Below, in pieces: positions 45,532 to 56,356 of a stretch of DNA of 64,000 nucleotides. Under the pieces are notes generated by a model. It had not been told where the DNA came from, made no database searches, and was given only the letters and a program-made list of their open reading frames with translations. How positions within the stretch are numbered: position 1 is the stretch's first letter; every line of letters begins with the position of its first letter. Source of the DNA: Pseudomonadota bacterium. GTDB taxonomy: Bacteria > Pseudomonadota > Gammaproteobacteria > Steroidobacterales > Woeseiaceae. A program made the translations under genes and the position numbers. Location: assembly GCA_022563255.1 (NCBI GenBank), contig JADFNS010000015.1:1-64000 (forward strand), in the 5' to 3' direction.

Positions 45532-46507
45532 CGTCGGCGGAAACTTCGTCTTCTGCGAAACTCGTTTCCAGAATACGCCAGCACAATTCTTCGAAATCGA
45601 TGCCGTCTTCGGCGGCTGCCATCGGCACGAGACTGTGGCTTGTCATGCCTGGAACCGTATTGACCTCCAGCACCAACGGCTGTTTATCGGCGCCGGTCAT
45701 GAAATCGACTCGCCCCCAACCGCTGCAACCGAGCTCTTCAAAGGCCGCGACGGCCAGGTCGGCATAGGCTTGTTCTGCCGCAGCATCGACGGTGCCTTTG
45801 CAAATGTATTCAGTGCGATCGGATTCGTACTTCGCCCGATAATCATAGAACACGCGCGGAGTCACGATGCGAATACTCGGCAGGGCTCGCCCGTTCAGCA
45901 CGGCAATCGTGAATTCATCGCCGACAATGCAACGCTCGAGCAATGCCGTATCACCGTACTGCAGGGCGATCTCAACTGCGGTATTGAGTTCGGCCCGTTC
46001 GAATACCTTTGACATGCCCACGCTGGATCCCTGACCGGACGGCTTGATAATGACCGGAAACCCGATTTGTTCGGCGGCAATGGACGCCTCGGCCACCGAC
46101 CGCACAACCGCGTATTCCGGCGTCGGTATTCCCGCTGCGCAGAACAGGTTCTTGCTGCGTACTTTGTCCATTGCAATCGCAGATGCCATTACCCCGCTTC
46201 CGGTGTAAGGCATATGCAGCCACTGCAGCGCGCCCTGCAGAGCGCCGTCTTCTCCGCCCGGACCGTGCACCGCTATCCAGACACGGGCAAACCCCGCGTT
46301 CGCAAACTCGGCCATCGACTTTTCGGTCGGATCCCAGGCGTGCGCATCGACGCCTCTGGACAGCAACGCCTTGAGAACTGCCGCCCCCGTGTCCAGCGAG
46401 ACTTCGCGCTCACAGGAATCGCCGCCAAGCATGACAGCGACACGCCCGAATTCGGACACGTCGGCGACAACGCAGCGCTTGTCCGGATTGATGGCCGAGT
46501 CGCTCAT
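45506..46507 (-). CDS. ddl: D-alanine-D-alanine ligase
   Basis: The 333-residue ATP-grasp enzyme makes D-Ala-D-Ala for the pentapeptide. Motifs: VAVMLGGDSCEREVSLDTG (N-terminal, ~24-42), FPVIIKPSGQGSSVGMSKV (~155-173), and LEVNTVPGMTSHSLVP, where the Asn coordinates Mg. It sits between murB and ftsQ, overlapping both by a few bases. Confidence 0.97.
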   Translation of the reverse strand: MSDSAINPDKRCVVADVSEFGRVAVMLGGDSCEREVSLDTGAAVLKALLSRGVDAHAWDPTEKSMAEFANAGFARVWIAVHGPGGEDGALQGALQWLHMPYTGSGVMASAIAMDKVRSKNLFCAAGIPTPEYAVVRSVAEASIAAEQIGFPVIIKPSGQGSSVGMSKVFERAELNTAVEIALQYGDTALLERCIVGDEFTIAVLNGRALPSIRIVTPRVFYDYRAKYESDRTEYICKGTVDAAAEQAYADLAVAAFEELGCSGWGRVDFMTGADKQPLVLEVNTVPGMTSHSLVPMAAAEDGIDFEELCWRILETSFAEDEVSADVGVAAHGA

Positions 46508-47403
46508 TGCTTGAGGTCTCCAACGATCCGTACTTCGTGCTTGAGACTGACACCGTGCTCATCGAGAACCGTCTGACGAACGTGCTCGATCAGCTCTTCA
46601 ATGTCGGTCGCTGTCGCGGCATCGCGATTGATGATGAAATTCGCATGTTTGTCTGAAACCTCCGCGCCACCGATGCGGTAACCCTTCAGTCCCGCCGCCT
46701 CGATCAAGCGCGCGGAATAATCGCTCGGCGGATTTCTGAACACGGACCCACAACTCGGTAAACCCAGGGGTTGTGTCCTCTTGCGGCGATCCAGCATGTC
46801 TTTCATCGTGTCCATGCTCGGCTTTACATCCGGGTCAAAGCGAAACACAGCCTCCAGAAACCACTCGTTGGCCGGACCCGTGACGCTGCGATAGCCCACG
46901 GTGTATTCGCCGGGCACACGTTCGTGAATTTCGCCGTCGCGATCAATCGTCCGCACGCCGGCCACGCGCTCCCAGGTTTCGCCACCGTGCGCTCCCGCGT
47001 TCATCGCCAATGCACCGCCGACGGTGCCTGGAATGCCGGCGAAAAACTCAGACGGCCCGAAATCCCAGCGTACGCACTGGCGCGCCAACTGCGTGCACGG
47101 CACTCCGGCGCCGGCGCGAACGAGATAATGATCCACCCGATCAAGGTCGCGAAGTATCCTGCTTGCCGATATGACGACGCCCGGAATACCGCCATCGCGA
47201 ACGAGCAGATTGCTACCAACGCCGTGCCAGAAAATGGGTGTGTCCTGATCGAGTTCGGACAGAAACGCCGCGAGATCGTCAATGCTCGCAGGGATAAAAA
47301 ACGCTTCAGCAGCGCCCCCGGCACGCCATGATGTGTGCCGACTCATCGGCTCGTTGTACCGAATCTCGCCCTGCACGTTGATGTCTCTTGCGACGGCCAT
47401 CAT
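46504..47403 (-). CDS. murB: UDP-N-acetylenolpyruvoylglucosamine reductase MurB
   Basis: A 299-residue FAD enzyme of the shorter (type II-like) MurB form: [17 protein letters not shown], then [17 protein letters not shown] (FAD pyrophosphate binding), [20 protein letters not shown] and catalytic Ser in [10 protein letters not shown]. It reduces enolpyruvate to MurNAc. In Escherichia murB lies outside the dcw cluster; here it is between murC and ddl, with ATGA overlaps on both sides. Confidence 0.95.
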   Translation of the reverse strand: MMAVARDINVQGEIRYNEPMSRHTSWRAGGAAEAFFIPASIDDLAAFLSELDQDTPIFWHGVGSNLLVRDGGIPGVVISASRILRDLDRVDHYLVRAGAGVPCTQLARQCVRWDFGPSEFFAGIPGTVGGALAMNAGAHGGETWERVAGVRTIDRDGEIHERVPGEYTVGYRSVTGPANEWFLEAVFRFDPDVKPSMDTMKDMLDRRKRTQPLGLPSCGSVFRNPPSDYSARLIEAAGLKGYRIGGAEVSDKHANFIINRDAATATDIEELIEHVRQTVLDEHGVSLKHEVRIVGDLKQ

Positions 47404-48824
47404 GAGTGCACCTTCAATGACGGACCAACACGCAGCCGTTCCGGCAGCGTAGCGGCGTAAGCGCCAATATCACCAGCGCCCATTGTCAGTACAAGATCGC
47501 CGTCCTCCACGAGGTCCACCAGGACCGACGACAGATCGTCCAACGATTCAACGAACACTGGTTCGACGGCCCCGCGAGATCGGATAGCGCGCGCCATTGC
47601 GCGCCCATCCGCACCGGCTATCGCCTCCTCGCCGGCCGCATACACTTCGAGCAATATCAGCACGTCCGCATCGGACAGAACACTGGCGAAATCGTCCATC
47701 AAGTCGCGAGTGCGGGAATAACGATGTGGCTGGAATACCAGGACGATGCGTTTGCCCGGCCAGCCCGCTTTGGCCGCAGACAAGGTAGCGGCGATTTCGG
47801 TCGGATGGTGGCCGTAATCATCGACCAACATAACGGTTCCGGCCTGAACTTTTATCTCGCCCAATTCCTGGAAGCGCCGGTCGATCCCCTCGAAACCCTC
47901 GAGCGAACGCACCACGGAGGCGTCGGAAATCTGCAATTCGTCGGCGACCGCAATCGCCGCAAGCGCATTGCGCACGTTGTGCGCACCGGGTAGTTTCAAT
48001 GTCACACGCAGGGCATTTTCGTTGTCCTTGCGAATGACGTCGAATTGACTCGTCGCGCCAGCAAACTTGATATTGGTGGCCCGAACATCGGCGTCTTCAT
48101 TTGTGCCATAGGTTGTTACCGAGCGGCCAATCTCGCCCAGCACATCGTTGACACCCGGGTCATCGGTGCAGACAATCGCAAGACCGTAGAACGGCAAATT
48201 GTGCAGAAACTCGATAAAAGCGGCTTTGAGCTTCTCGATGTCGCCGTCATAGGTCGACATATGATCGGCATCGATATTGGTCACGATCGCGAGCATCGGT
48301 TTCAGATGCACGAACGATGCGTCGCTTTCGTCAGCTTCGGCGACCAGATAATCGCCTTGTCCCAATCGCGCATTGGCATCCGCACTCTTGAGGCGACCAC
48401 CAATTACAAACGTCGGATCGAGGCCGCCTTCGGCCATGATGCTCGCGATGAGGCTCGTCGTTGTCGTCTTGCCGTGCGTGCCGGCGACCGCGATCGAGTA
48501 GCGAAAACGCATCAGCTCTGCAAGCATTTCGGCCCTGCTGACAACGGGCATGCGTTGCTCTCTCGCAGCCGCAACTTCCACATTGGTCTCAGCAACCGCA
48601 CTGGAAACGACGACGGCGTCGGCGTTAAGAATATTTTCCGCAGCGTGACCTGAAAATACCGTGGCGCCGAGTTTCTCAAGCCGTTGCGTCTGTTCGTTCG
48701 ACTTCAGGTCGGAGCCCTGCACTGCATAGCCCAAGCTCAGCATGACTTCGGCGATTCCGCACATGCCGGATCCGCCGATGCCGACGAAGTGCACACAGTG
48801 GATGCGACGCATACGGTTAATCAT
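47400..48824 (-). CDS. murC: UDP-N-acetylmuramate-L-alanine ligase MurC
   Basis: From ATG 48824, which overlaps the murG stop (ATGATTAA), the product is 474 residues. N-terminal Rossmann [15 protein letters not shown]-loop [19 protein letters not shown] (~112-130), and a C-terminal ligase domain with [14 protein letters not shown]. It adds the first residue, L-Ala, to UDP-MurNAc. The frame is open another 28 codons upstream inside murG, but the conserved protein begins at [15 protein letters not shown]. Confidence 0.96.
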   Translation of the reverse strand: MINRMRRIHCVHFVGIGGSGMCGIAEVMLSLGYAVQGSDLKSNEQTQRLEKLGATVFSGHAAENILNADAVVVSSAVAETNVEVAAAREQRMPVVSRAEMLAELMRFRYSIAVAGTHGKTTTTSLIASIMAEGGLDPTFVIGGRLKSADANARLGQGDYLVAEADESDASFVHLKPMLAIVTNIDADHMSTYDGDIEKLKAAFIEFLHNLPFYGLAIVCTDDPGVNDVLGEIGRSVTTYGTNEDADVRATNIKFAGATSQFDVIRKDNENALRVTLKLPGAHNVRNALAAIAVADELQISDASVVRSLEGFEGIDRRFQELGEIKVQAGTVMLVDDYGHHPTEIAATLSAAKAGWPGKRIVLVFQPHRYSRTRDLMDDFASVLSDADVLILLEVYAAGEEAIAGADGRAMARAIRSRGAVEPVFVESLDDLSSVLVDLVEDGDLVLTMGAGDIGAYAATLPERLRVGPSLKVHS

Positions 48825-49908
48825 GCGACCGCCCCGCCTGCTGCAGGCATACCTCGGTGATGCGGCACAGCGCATCCGGCGTGGCAAGTTCTCGCGCCTT
48901 TTCAGCACGCTGCCTGAGCGTTGTGCGCGACTGCAGCCAGTCGCCCAGGAAATTCGCCAGCAACTCTGCCGTCAGATCGGCTTCGCGAATAATTGCCGCC
49001 GCGCCTGCCAGCACCATCGGACCTGCGTTGGCCGTCTGATGATCATCGACGGCCGACGGATACGGAACGAACAACGCGGGTACGCCAGCCGCGCAAAGTT
49101 CCGCGACCGTCAATGCGCCTGCTCTGCATACGACCAGGTCCGCCCAAGCGTAAACCTCGGCCATATCTTCGATAAAGCTCAGCAATTCAACTTCGACATT
49201 GCTTTGTGCGTATGCGGCTTGCGACACGGCCAGCGTCTTTGCTCCACATTGGTGGCGAACGACAGGACGGCATTCGGCATCGAGCAAGGCCAGCGCCGCC
49301 GGTACCGTGCGATTCAGCGCCAGCGCGCCCTGGCTGCCGCCCAGTACGAGAAGGCGCATCGGACCTTGCCGCTCGCCGTATCGTGCAGCCGGCGGCGCGA
49401 TGGCCGCAATATCCTCGCGCACCGGATTGCCAACGGTTTCCGCGCCAACGTTCGTATTAAAACTGCCCGGGAAGGCTTGCAGCACAACCCGGGCGAGACG
49501 CGCCAGAAGACGATTGGTCAGCCCGGCCGCAGCGTTTTGCTCATGGATAATGAGCGGGCGACGAGTCAACCAGGCAGCAATACCGCCCGGCCCGCTCACA
49601 AACCCGCCCATACCGAGCACGGCTGCAGGTCGGCAACGAAGAATGACCCTGAGAGACTGAATGAGCGCCCAGGCTAGTTGTAACGGTGCGATCAGCTGCG
49701 CGAGGACGCCTTTACGACGCAGGCCCCGCACGTTGATCCACTCAATATCGATTCCAGCCTCGGGAACGATGCGGGACTCGATTCCCTGGCGAGTTCCCAA
49801 CCAGACAACTTCACGCGACGTGGCCTGCAGCGCGCGTGCGACGGCAAGCGCCGGATACACGTGCCCGCCGGTGCCGCCCGCCATAACCAGTATCGGCCTC
49901 GTGCTCAT
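48817..49908 (-). CDS. murG: Lipid II synthase MurG
   Basis: The 363-residue GT28 glycosyltransferase: [19 protein letters not shown] (first G loop), [15 protein letters not shown] (second), [12 protein letters not shown], and [23 protein letters not shown] in the donor site. It adds GlcNAc to lipid I on the inner face of the membrane. ATGA overlap with ftsW. Confidence 0.97.
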   Translation of the reverse strand: MSTRPILVMAGGTGGHVYPALAVARALQATSREVVWLGTRQGIESRIVPEAGIDIEWINVRGLRRKGVLAQLIAPLQLAWALIQSLRVILRCRPAAVLGMGGFVSGPGGIAAWLTRRPLIIHEQNAAAGLTNRLLARLARVVLQAFPGSFNTNVGAETVGNPVREDIAAIAPPAARYGERQGPMRLLVLGGSQGALALNRTVPAALALLDAECRPVVRHQCGAKTLAVSQAAYAQSNVEVELLSFIEDMAEVYAWADLVVCRAGALTVAELCAAGVPALFVPYPSAVDDHQTANAGPMVLAGAAAIIREADLTAELLANFLGDWLQSRTTLRQRAEKARELATPDALCRITEVCLQQAGRSHD

Positions 49909-51098
49909 GCCGAATCGTTCCGTTGGCGGCGTTTATAGTTGACCGGCGTCGCATCCACGGCAAGTTCGTGATGAATGCGCAATAGCAAAGAAATGCAAAT
50001 CATCGTGATGATCAAACTGCTGCGACCGTAACTGATCAGCGGCAAGGTCAGGCCTTTGGTCGGCAGCAGGCCCATGTTCACGCCGATGTTGATAAACGCC
50101 TGCATGCCCAGCCAGCCGCCCAGACCAATGGCAACGTAAGCTTCGTAGAATCGCTCCGCTGCGGCAGCACGTTTGGCAAGATCGAATACGCGCCACAGCA
50201 AAGCGAGAAACAACGCGATTAACACGATCGAACCGAGGAGGCCGAACTCCTCGGCATAAACCGCGAAAACGAAATCCGTGTGCGCTTCCGGCAGGTAGAA
50301 GAGTTTCTGCACGCTGTCGCCGAGACCGACGCCAAACCACTCGCCCCGGCCGATCGCGATCAGCGATTGCGTCAGCTGAAAACCCGAGTCGAACGGGTCC
50401 GCCCACGGGTCAAGAAATCCGGTCAGGCGTTTCATGCGATAGGGCACTGTAGCGGCGAGAGCGCCCATCGCGAGGACGGCCACGGCAATAAACAGCAGGA
50501 AATCACGGATGCGGGCGCCGGCAACGAACATCATGATCAGCGCGGTTGCCAGCAAGACCACGGCGGCGCCAAAGTCCGGTTCGGCGAGCAGCAGAACGCA
50601 CGCCACGCTCAGCGCGATCATCGGCCTCAGGAAGCCTAAAAATTCCTGGCGCAGCGATTTACTGCGGCGCACAAGGTAGCTGGCCAGGCACAACAGGAAG
50701 CAAAGCCGCGCAGGTTCTGAAACCTGTAAATTCATCCCGCCGAGACGAATCCAGCGAGTGCTGCCGTTGACCTCATAACCAACACCGGGCAGGAGCACAA
50801 CGACCAGCAGAGCAATTCCCGTCAGCAGCATTAACGGACCCAGGTTGCGCCACACCTGCATCGGAATGAACAAGCACACGAAGCCGGCTGCAGCACCGAT
50901 ACCGACAGCGAACAATTGTCGTTGCACGTAGTAGAACGGATTGCCTGACAAATCGTCGGACATTGTTATCGAGGCCGACGCGAGAATGACCAGCCCACCG
51001 AGCAACAGGGCCATCACAATGCTCAGCAACACCGGGTCAATGTGCAAATTCGGTTTGATGCGGGCCGGGAACGGCATCGTTACGCTGCGTGCTGTCAT
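49905..51098 (-). CDS. ftsW: SEDS peptidoglycan glycosyltransferase FtsW
   Basis: The 397-residue protein has about ten transmembrane helices. SEDS motifs: EVNGSTRWIRLGGMNLQVSEP (~131-151), LLLAEPDFGAAVVLLAT with the catalytic Asp, and GLLPTKGLTLPLISYGRSS (Arg where Gly is common). It polymerises septal glycan with FtsI. The start is ATG 51098 with a second ATG eight codons in. The gene lies between murD and murG. Confidence 0.96.
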   Translation of the reverse strand: MTARSVTMPFPARIKPNLHIDPVLLSIVMALLLGGLVILASASITMSDDLSGNPFYYVQRQLFAVGIGAAAGFVCLFIPMQVWRNLGPLMLLTGIALLVVVLLPGVGYEVNGSTRWIRLGGMNLQVSEPARLCFLLCLASYLVRRSKSLRQEFLGFLRPMIALSVACVLLLAEPDFGAAVVLLATALIMMFVAGARIRDFLLFIAVAVLAMGALAATVPYRMKRLTGFLDPWADPFDSGFQLTQSLIAIGRGEWFGVGLGDSVQKLFYLPEAHTDFVFAVYAEEFGLLGSIVLIALFLALLWRVFDLAKRAAAAERFYEAYVAIGLGGWLGMQAFINIGVNMGLLPTKGLTLPLISYGRSSLIITMICISLLLRIHHELAVDATPVNYKRRQRNDSA

Positions 51099-52438
51099 CG
51101 CTTAAGCGCCTCCACCGCAGCGCAGAATGCATCGCCGCGCTCCATATAACTGGCGTATTGATCGAGGCTCGCGCAAGCCGGTGCGAGCAGCACCGTGTCC
51201 TCCGATTCTGCGCAGGTCGCCGCCATGCTGACGGCCGCGCCCATCGTGTCGGCGAAATGCACTGGCATGATCGTGTCGAGATCGTGCGCAATTTTCTCTG
51301 CATCCTTGCCCATTAAAACGGCACCACGGAGCTTGTCTTCGACGGCTTTCGCAAGGTCGCCGAAGTCCCCGCCTTTGCCGTCGCCACCCGCAACCAGCAC
51401 CAGCATCGTCTCGATCGAATTGATCGACGCCACGGCAGCAGCAACGTTCGTCGCCTTGGAATCGTTGATGTAGTCCACAGCGCCGATGCGTGCAACGAAC
51501 TGCATGCGATGCGCTAGCCCCGGAAATTCGACGAGAGCCCGCAACATCGCCGCCATTTCAAGGTCCAGGAGGTCGCCAGCCGCAAGCGCCGCAAGCGCGT
51601 TGAGCTGGTTGTGCACCCCGTACATCGCAAGATCATTGACCGACAACAACAACGTGGCGCCACGCGCCAGATAAGTTTCGCCGTCATCTTCACGCAGGCC
51701 GTAGTGGCCGTCTGCAGGCGCATCAAGCCCGAAGCTAAGCACTCGATCGCAGTGTTTTGTGTGAATCGCGGCCGTTTCGTCCGCGCGATTGATCACCGCA
51801 GTCCTGGCCTCGCGGTAGACGCGATACTTGGCCTTGCGGTACTCGTCTTCATCCGCGTGCCAATCAAGATGGTCCGGGGACACGTTGAGCAGAACCGCGA
51901 CCTTCGCCGGCAATTTGTGCGTGCGATGCAACTGAAAGCTCGACAACTCCAGCAGATAGACATCCGGCTTGTCCTGAACCAGCAGGTCGAGCGCGGGTTC
52001 GCCCAGATTGCCGCCAGCCAGTGCGGATCGGCCGTCGGCACGGCACATGTGATAGAGCAACGTCGTCACCGTGCTCTTGCCATTGGTTCCGGTGACAGCG
52101 ACGATCGGCGCATCGGCATCGCGTGCGAACAATTCGATATCGGAAACTATTTCGACTTTTTTTCTGATGGCTGTCGCCAGCAGGGGATGGCTGTCAGGGA
52201 TGCCCGGTGACGCGATAATTCGCTTGCTGCCCTTGGGCAATTTGGCGTCGCCAAACAGCACTTCCGCGTCGGGGAAAATTTCAGCCAGCTCATCTTTACC
52301 CGGCGGATCCTCGCGGCTGTCGAAAAACGTCGCCCTGATATTTTTGCGCTGCAGATAACGAGCGATCGACAACCCGGTTACGCCGAGTCCCACGACCAGG
52401 TCTTTGTTGGTCGATTTTGTGACGCGTGCGGCGATCAT
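51095..52438 (-). CDS. murD: UDP-N-acetylmuramoyl-L-alanine-D-glutamate ligase MurD
   Basis: The 447-residue Mur ligase has an N-terminal Rossmann domain ([15 protein letters not shown]), P-loop [17 protein letters not shown] (~115-131), [12 protein letters not shown] and [12 protein letters not shown] (~325). It adds D-Glu. Both ends overlap neighbours by the ATGA pattern. Confidence 0.96.
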   Translation of the reverse strand: MIAARVTKSTNKDLVVGLGVTGLSIARYLQRKNIRATFFDSREDPPGKDELAEIFPDAEVLFGDAKLPKGSKRIIASPGIPDSHPLLATAIRKKVEIVSDIELFARDADAPIVAVTGTNGKSTVTTLLYHMCRADGRSALAGGNLGEPALDLLVQDKPDVYLLELSSFQLHRTHKLPAKVAVLLNVSPDHLDWHADEDEYRKAKYRVYREARTAVINRADETAAIHTKHCDRVLSFGLDAPADGHYGLREDDGETYLARGATLLLSVNDLAMYGVHNQLNALAALAAGDLLDLEMAAMLRALVEFPGLAHRMQFVARIGAVDYINDSKATNVAAAVASINSIETMLVLVAGGDGKGGDFGDLAKAVEDKLRGAVLMGKDAEKIAHDLDTIMPVHFADTMGAAVSMAATCAESEDTVLLAPACASLDQYASYMERGDAFCAAVEALKR

Positions 52439-53517
52439 CGTATCTTCAGACTCGCCAGTCCGATCAACACGAGGATGACCGTAATAATCCAGAATCGAAC
52501 GATGACCTTGGGCTCGGCCCAGCCTTTGAGTTCGAAGTGATGGTGCAGCGGCGCCATGCGAAACACACGCTTTCCGGTGAGCTTGAAGGACACGACCTGG
52601 ATGATGACCGACAAGGTCTCGACGACGAAAACACCGCCCATTATCACCAGAACAATTTCCTGCCGCACCACAACGGCAACGACGCCGAGGGAGGCGCCAA
52701 GTGACAGCGCTCCTATGTCTCCCATAAATACCTGCGCCGGATAGGTGTTGAACCAGAGGAAGCCCAGGCCGGCTCCCGCCATCGCGGCGCAGAACACCAT
52801 CACTTCGCCGGTGCCCGCTACATACGGAATACCGAGGTACTCCGAAAAGTTCGCGTGACCGGTTACATAGGCAAACAGGCCCAAAGCGCCACCGATCAAA
52901 ACGGTTGGCATAATCGCCAGCCCGTCGAGGCCATCAGTAAGATTTACCGCATTACTGAAGCCAACAATAAAAAAGTACGTCACGACAATCTGAAACATGC
53001 CCAGCGGAATGGCCAGATCCTTGAAATACGGAATCAATAATGAGGTCTGCACCTCATCGGTTGCCGTAACGTACAGAGCAATGGCGGCGACGAGCGCCGC
53101 ACTGGACTGCCAGAAGAGTTTTTGCTTCGCCGAAATACCGGCCGGATTCTGCAATACGAGTTTCTTGTAGTCATCGACATAACCGATGACGCCGAAAGAC
53201 AATGTCACAAAGAGCACGATCCAGATGTAGGTGTTCTCCAGATCAGCCCACAATACGGTAGAGACCGTTATCGCCGTCAGGATCAGCGTGCCACCCATCG
53301 TGGGAGTTCCCGCTTTGAGCAGGTGTGTTTTCGGACCGTCCTTGCGGACCGGTTGGCCCAGTTGATTCACGCTCAGGCGCCTGATCATTCGTGGACCGAC
53401 AATAAACGAGATAATCAGCGCCGTTAAGGCGCCGAGAATCGCGCGCATGGTCAGGTAGTTGAATACGTTGAAGCCGGATTCAAACTGGGCGAGATATTTG
53501 GTGAGATAAAGCAACAT
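52435..53517 (-). CDS. mraY: Phospho-N-acetylmuramoyl-pentapeptide-transferase MraY
   Basis: A 360-residue, ten-helix membrane enzyme making lipid I. Signatures: [11 protein letters not shown] (~70), [12 protein letters not shown] with the Asp pair, [14 protein letters not shown] (~195), [12 protein letters not shown] and the HHHFELKGW motif near the C-terminus. Preceded by murF with a 2-bp gap. Confidence 0.97.
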   Translation of the reverse strand: MLLYLTKYLAQFESGFNVFNYLTMRAILGALTALIISFIVGPRMIRRLSVNQLGQPVRKDGPKTHLLKAGTPTMGGTLILTAITVSTVLWADLENTYIWIVLFVTLSFGVIGYVDDYKKLVLQNPAGISAKQKLFWQSSAALVAAIALYVTATDEVQTSLLIPYFKDLAIPLGMFQIVVTYFFIVGFSNAVNLTDGLDGLAIMPTVLIGGALGLFAYVTGHANFSEYLGIPYVAGTGEVMVFCAAMAGAGLGFLWFNTYPAQVFMGDIGALSLGASLGVVAVVVRQEIVLVIMGGVFVVETLSVIIQVVSFKLTGKRVFRMAPLHHHFELKGWAEPKVIVRFWIITVILVLIGLASLKIR

Positions 53518-53519
53518 GA

Positions 53520-54857
53520 TCAGGCGGCACGCAACGCTGTGACGACGCGCTCCATGCGCATCGAGCGCGAGCCTTTGACCAGCACGTTCGCCGCAGCGCT
53601 CACCTCTGATACATCTGCGATTAACTCTTCTATGGACGCATACCAGCGTGCGCCGTCACCGAAGCCCGCAACGCTGTGCCGGGAGAGATCGCCAATTGCG
53701 AACAAACGGTCAACGCCGCTTGCCCGAACTGACGCCCCAAGCTCGCGATGCAAATTCTCTGCGTCGTCTCCGAGTTCTTTCATGTCGCCCAGCACCAGCC
53801 AACTCTCACCTGCCAGGCTCGCCAGAAATTCTGCGGCGGCGAGAACCGACAGAGGATTGGCGTTGTAACTGTCGTCGAAAAGAGTGCAGCCATTGACGCC
53901 CGCGAACGGCCGCAAGCGTCCTTCGACCGGCGCAAGGCCTTCGAGCGCGGACTGGATGTGGGCGCTGTCGATACCCAGCGCCGTGGCGACTGCGGCGGCG
54001 GCGCATGCGTTTTGCACGTTGTGCATGCCCGGCAGCGGCAACGACACGTTGATCGAGGCCTCTGGCAACTGCAGACGAAATCGAGAACCGTCAGCGGCTG
54101 TCAAAATATCTGCAGCTCGAACATCGGCCGATTCGGCGGAACCAAAACTCATAACCCGACAATCGCCGACCAGCGATACCCAGTAATCAAAGTAAGCGTC
54201 GTCGGCGTTGAGCACCGCGACACTCGGACGACGACGATTCTGCAAAATCTCGCCCTTGGCATGTGCGACGCCCTCGATTGAACCGAAACCTTCCAGATGT
54301 GCGGCACCGGCATTGGTGATTACGACGACGTCGGGATCGGTCAGATCGGTGAGATAGGCGATCTCGCCCGTTTGACTCGCTCCCATCTCAAATACCGCGT
54401 ACTCGTGGTCGTCGTTGATGCGCGACAGCATCAACGGCAAACCGATGTCGTTGTTCAGGTTGCCCAGAGTCGCCAACGTCGGCGCTTTCGTGGCCAGACA
54501 GGCCGCGATCATTTCTTTCAATGTTGTCTTGCCGTTGCTGCCCGTGACGCCTACGACGCAAACGTTTTTGCGTTTGCGCCAGGTCGCTCCCAGTTTCCCG
54601 AGCGCCAGCTTTACGTCGCCGACTGCAATCTGCGCAATATCTTCTGCAACCAAATTGCTGACCACGGCGCCGGCCGCACCGTACGCTTTCGCTTTGCCAA
54701 CGTAGTCGTGGCCATCGAAGTTGGGCCCCCGCAGCGCGAAGAACAATTCACCATCGCTGACCGATCGGGAATCCGTGCTGATGCCGTCAAATTGCCGGTC
54801 GTCTCCGTGCAGAATGCCATCCATGTTTTTGGCGGCACAGGAAAGCGAATCGATCAT
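53520..54857 (-). CDS. murF: UDP-MurNAc-tripeptide-D-Ala-D-Ala ligase MurF
   Basis: The 445-residue ligase: uridine-binding N-domain with [21 protein letters not shown]-loop [20 protein letters not shown] (~102-121), [14 protein letters not shown] and [15 protein letters not shown]. It adds the D-Ala-D-Ala made by Ddl. The start overlaps the murE stop (ATGA). Confidence 0.97.
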   Translation of the reverse strand: MIDSLSCAAKNMDGILHGDDRQFDGISTDSRSVSDGELFFALRGPNFDGHDYVGKAKAYGAAGAVVSNLVAEDIAQIAVGDVKLALGKLGATWRKRKNVCVVGVTGSNGKTTLKEMIAACLATKAPTLATLGNLNNDIGLPLMLSRINDDHEYAVFEMGASQTGEIAYLTDLTDPDVVVITNAGAAHLEGFGSIEGVAHAKGEILQNRRRPSVAVLNADDAYFDYWVSLVGDCRVMSFGSAESADVRAADILTAADGSRFRLQLPEASINVSLPLPGMHNVQNACAAAAVATALGIDSAHIQSALEGLAPVEGRLRPFAGVNGCTLFDDSYNANPLSVLAAAEFLASLAGESWLVLGDMKELGDDAENLHRELGASVRASGVDRLFAIGDLSRHSVAGFGDGARWYASIEELIADVSEVSAAANVLVKGSRSMRMERVVTALRAA

Positions 54858-56356
54858 TTGGCGCCCTCCTTTGCGTCGATCGCAGCGCTGGCGATAGCGA
54901 AGTCGGAAAACGGACGATGCTCGTCGCCGATTTCCAAGTATTCCTCATGCCCTTTTCCCGCGATGAGAACAACATCCGCAGGTTCTGCCTGGTTAATCGA
55001 CCAGACTATTGCGGCCGCCCTGTCTTCAATAACGGTCACGGCATCCGTAGTGCCAAAACCGGCAAGGATGTCAGTAATGATTTTCTTTGGGTCTTCGCTT
55101 CGCGAGCTGTCATTGGTTACTACGACAAGGTCGGCCAGACGCCCCGCAAGCTTGGCCATTAACGGCCGCTTCCCGGTGTCGCGGTCGCCGCCACAGCCGA
55201 AGACACACCAAAGCTTGCCGCGACAGTGTGGGCGGAGCGCGCGCAGCGCCGATTCGATCGCGTTCGGTGTGTGCGCGTAGTCAACGTAAATCGCAGTCCC
55301 GGATGCAGGAACACGCTGCATGCGGCCGGATGGCGCGTCGACCAGCTCGAGCAGATCGCAGGCTTTCTCCAGGTCTACTCCGATGCTCAGTAAATAGGCC
55401 AACGTGATGACCGCGTTCGCGATGTTGAAGTCCCCGGGCAGTGACAACGTGAATCGCGCGTTGCCCCAGGAACTGGTAATGGATATATCCGAGCCCTGCT
55501 CATTCGCAACCACGGAACGAACGAACACAAACGGTCGACCGTTCGCCACGCGATCAAAGTGCGTCGAGACGGTGATCACGTCCTGACCGCAGCGCGCGGC
55601 CAACTCCGTGCCGAATTCGGTATCGAGATTGATGATCCTGCTGGCGACCTTATGACGCAGAAAAAGCCGCGCCTTGCACTCGAAATATTTCTGCATGTCG
55701 CCGTGGTAGTCGAGGTGGTCGCGCGTCAGGTTCGTAAACAACGCCGCTTCAAATCTCACGCCGTCAACCCGCCCTTGCGACAAAGCATGCGATGAGACTT
55801 CAATGGCTGCGTGTGCGGCGCCCTGGTCAATGAAGTCTGCCAGGCGGCCGTGCAGCTCGATGGCTGCAGGCGTCGTCATGCCTTCAGCCCCCTGCACATC
55901 GTCCACGCCGTAACCCAGCGTTCCCAGATAACCACAGCGCTCGTCCAGCTGTCGCAAACACTGCGATATCAGCCACGCGACTGTCGTCTTGCCGTTCGTA
56001 CCTGTGATGCCGACAACTTTGAGATGTTCGGATGGGTAGCCGTAGAACCGATTCGCTATGTCGCCCAAATGCGCGTTTAAATTTTCAACGGCGATCACCG
56101 GCACATCGATGTCCGTCGGTTCGTCCACAGCACCCGGTTCCCATGCCACTGCGCGCGCGCCAGCAGCGAGCGCCTGCTCCAGATAGGCCAGCCCGTGACT
56201 GTTGATCCCCTTGCAGGCAAGAAACAGAAAGCCATCGCGCAGCCGGCGGCTGTCGCTCGCAATACCGGCCAGCGGAATGTCCGGCGCGTCCGCGTAGCCC
56301 TGCAGCAACTGGGCCAGCGACGCGGTGCTATGTATTTGTGCAGCCGGCATGCTCAT
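54854..56356 (-). CDS. murE: UDP-MurNAc-L-Ala-D-Glu:diamino acid ligase MurE, with altered DNPR signature
   Basis: A 500-residue Mur ligase: GIASDSRRLRDGFLFLACKG, P-loop VVGITGTNGKTTVAWLIS (~114-131), TNLTRDHLDYHGDM (~208-221), YVDYAHTPNAIESAL and C-terminal GKGHEEYLEIG. It adds the third peptide residue. The DNPR motif that marks meso-diaminopimelate enzymes reads D416-S-S-R419 here (context VVVTNDSSRSEDP). The Arg that contacts the second carboxylate is kept, so diaminopimelate remains the likely substrate, but specificity is less certain than usual. Confidence 0.95.
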   Translation of the reverse strand: MSMPAAQIHSTASLAQLLQGYADAPDIPLAGIASDSRRLRDGFLFLACKGINSHGLAYLEQALAAGARAVAWEPGAVDEPTDIDVPVIAVENLNAHLGDIANRFYGYPSEHLKVVGITGTNGKTTVAWLISQCLRQLDERCGYLGTLGYGVDDVQGAEGMTTPAAIELHGRLADFIDQGAAHAAIEVSSHALSQGRVDGVRFEAALFTNLTRDHLDYHGDMQKYFECKARLFLRHKVASRIINLDTEFGTELAARCGQDVITVSTHFDRVANGRPFVFVRSVVANEQGSDISITSSWGNARFTLSLPGDFNIANAVITLAYLLSIGVDLEKACDLLELVDAPSGRMQRVPASGTAIYVDYAHTPNAIESALRALRPHCRGKLWCVFGCGGDRDTGKRPLMAKLAGRLADLVVVTNDSSRSEDPKKIITDILAGFGTTDAVTVIEDRAAAIVWSINQAEPADVVLIAGKGHEEYLEIGDEHRPFSDFAIASAAIDAKEGAK

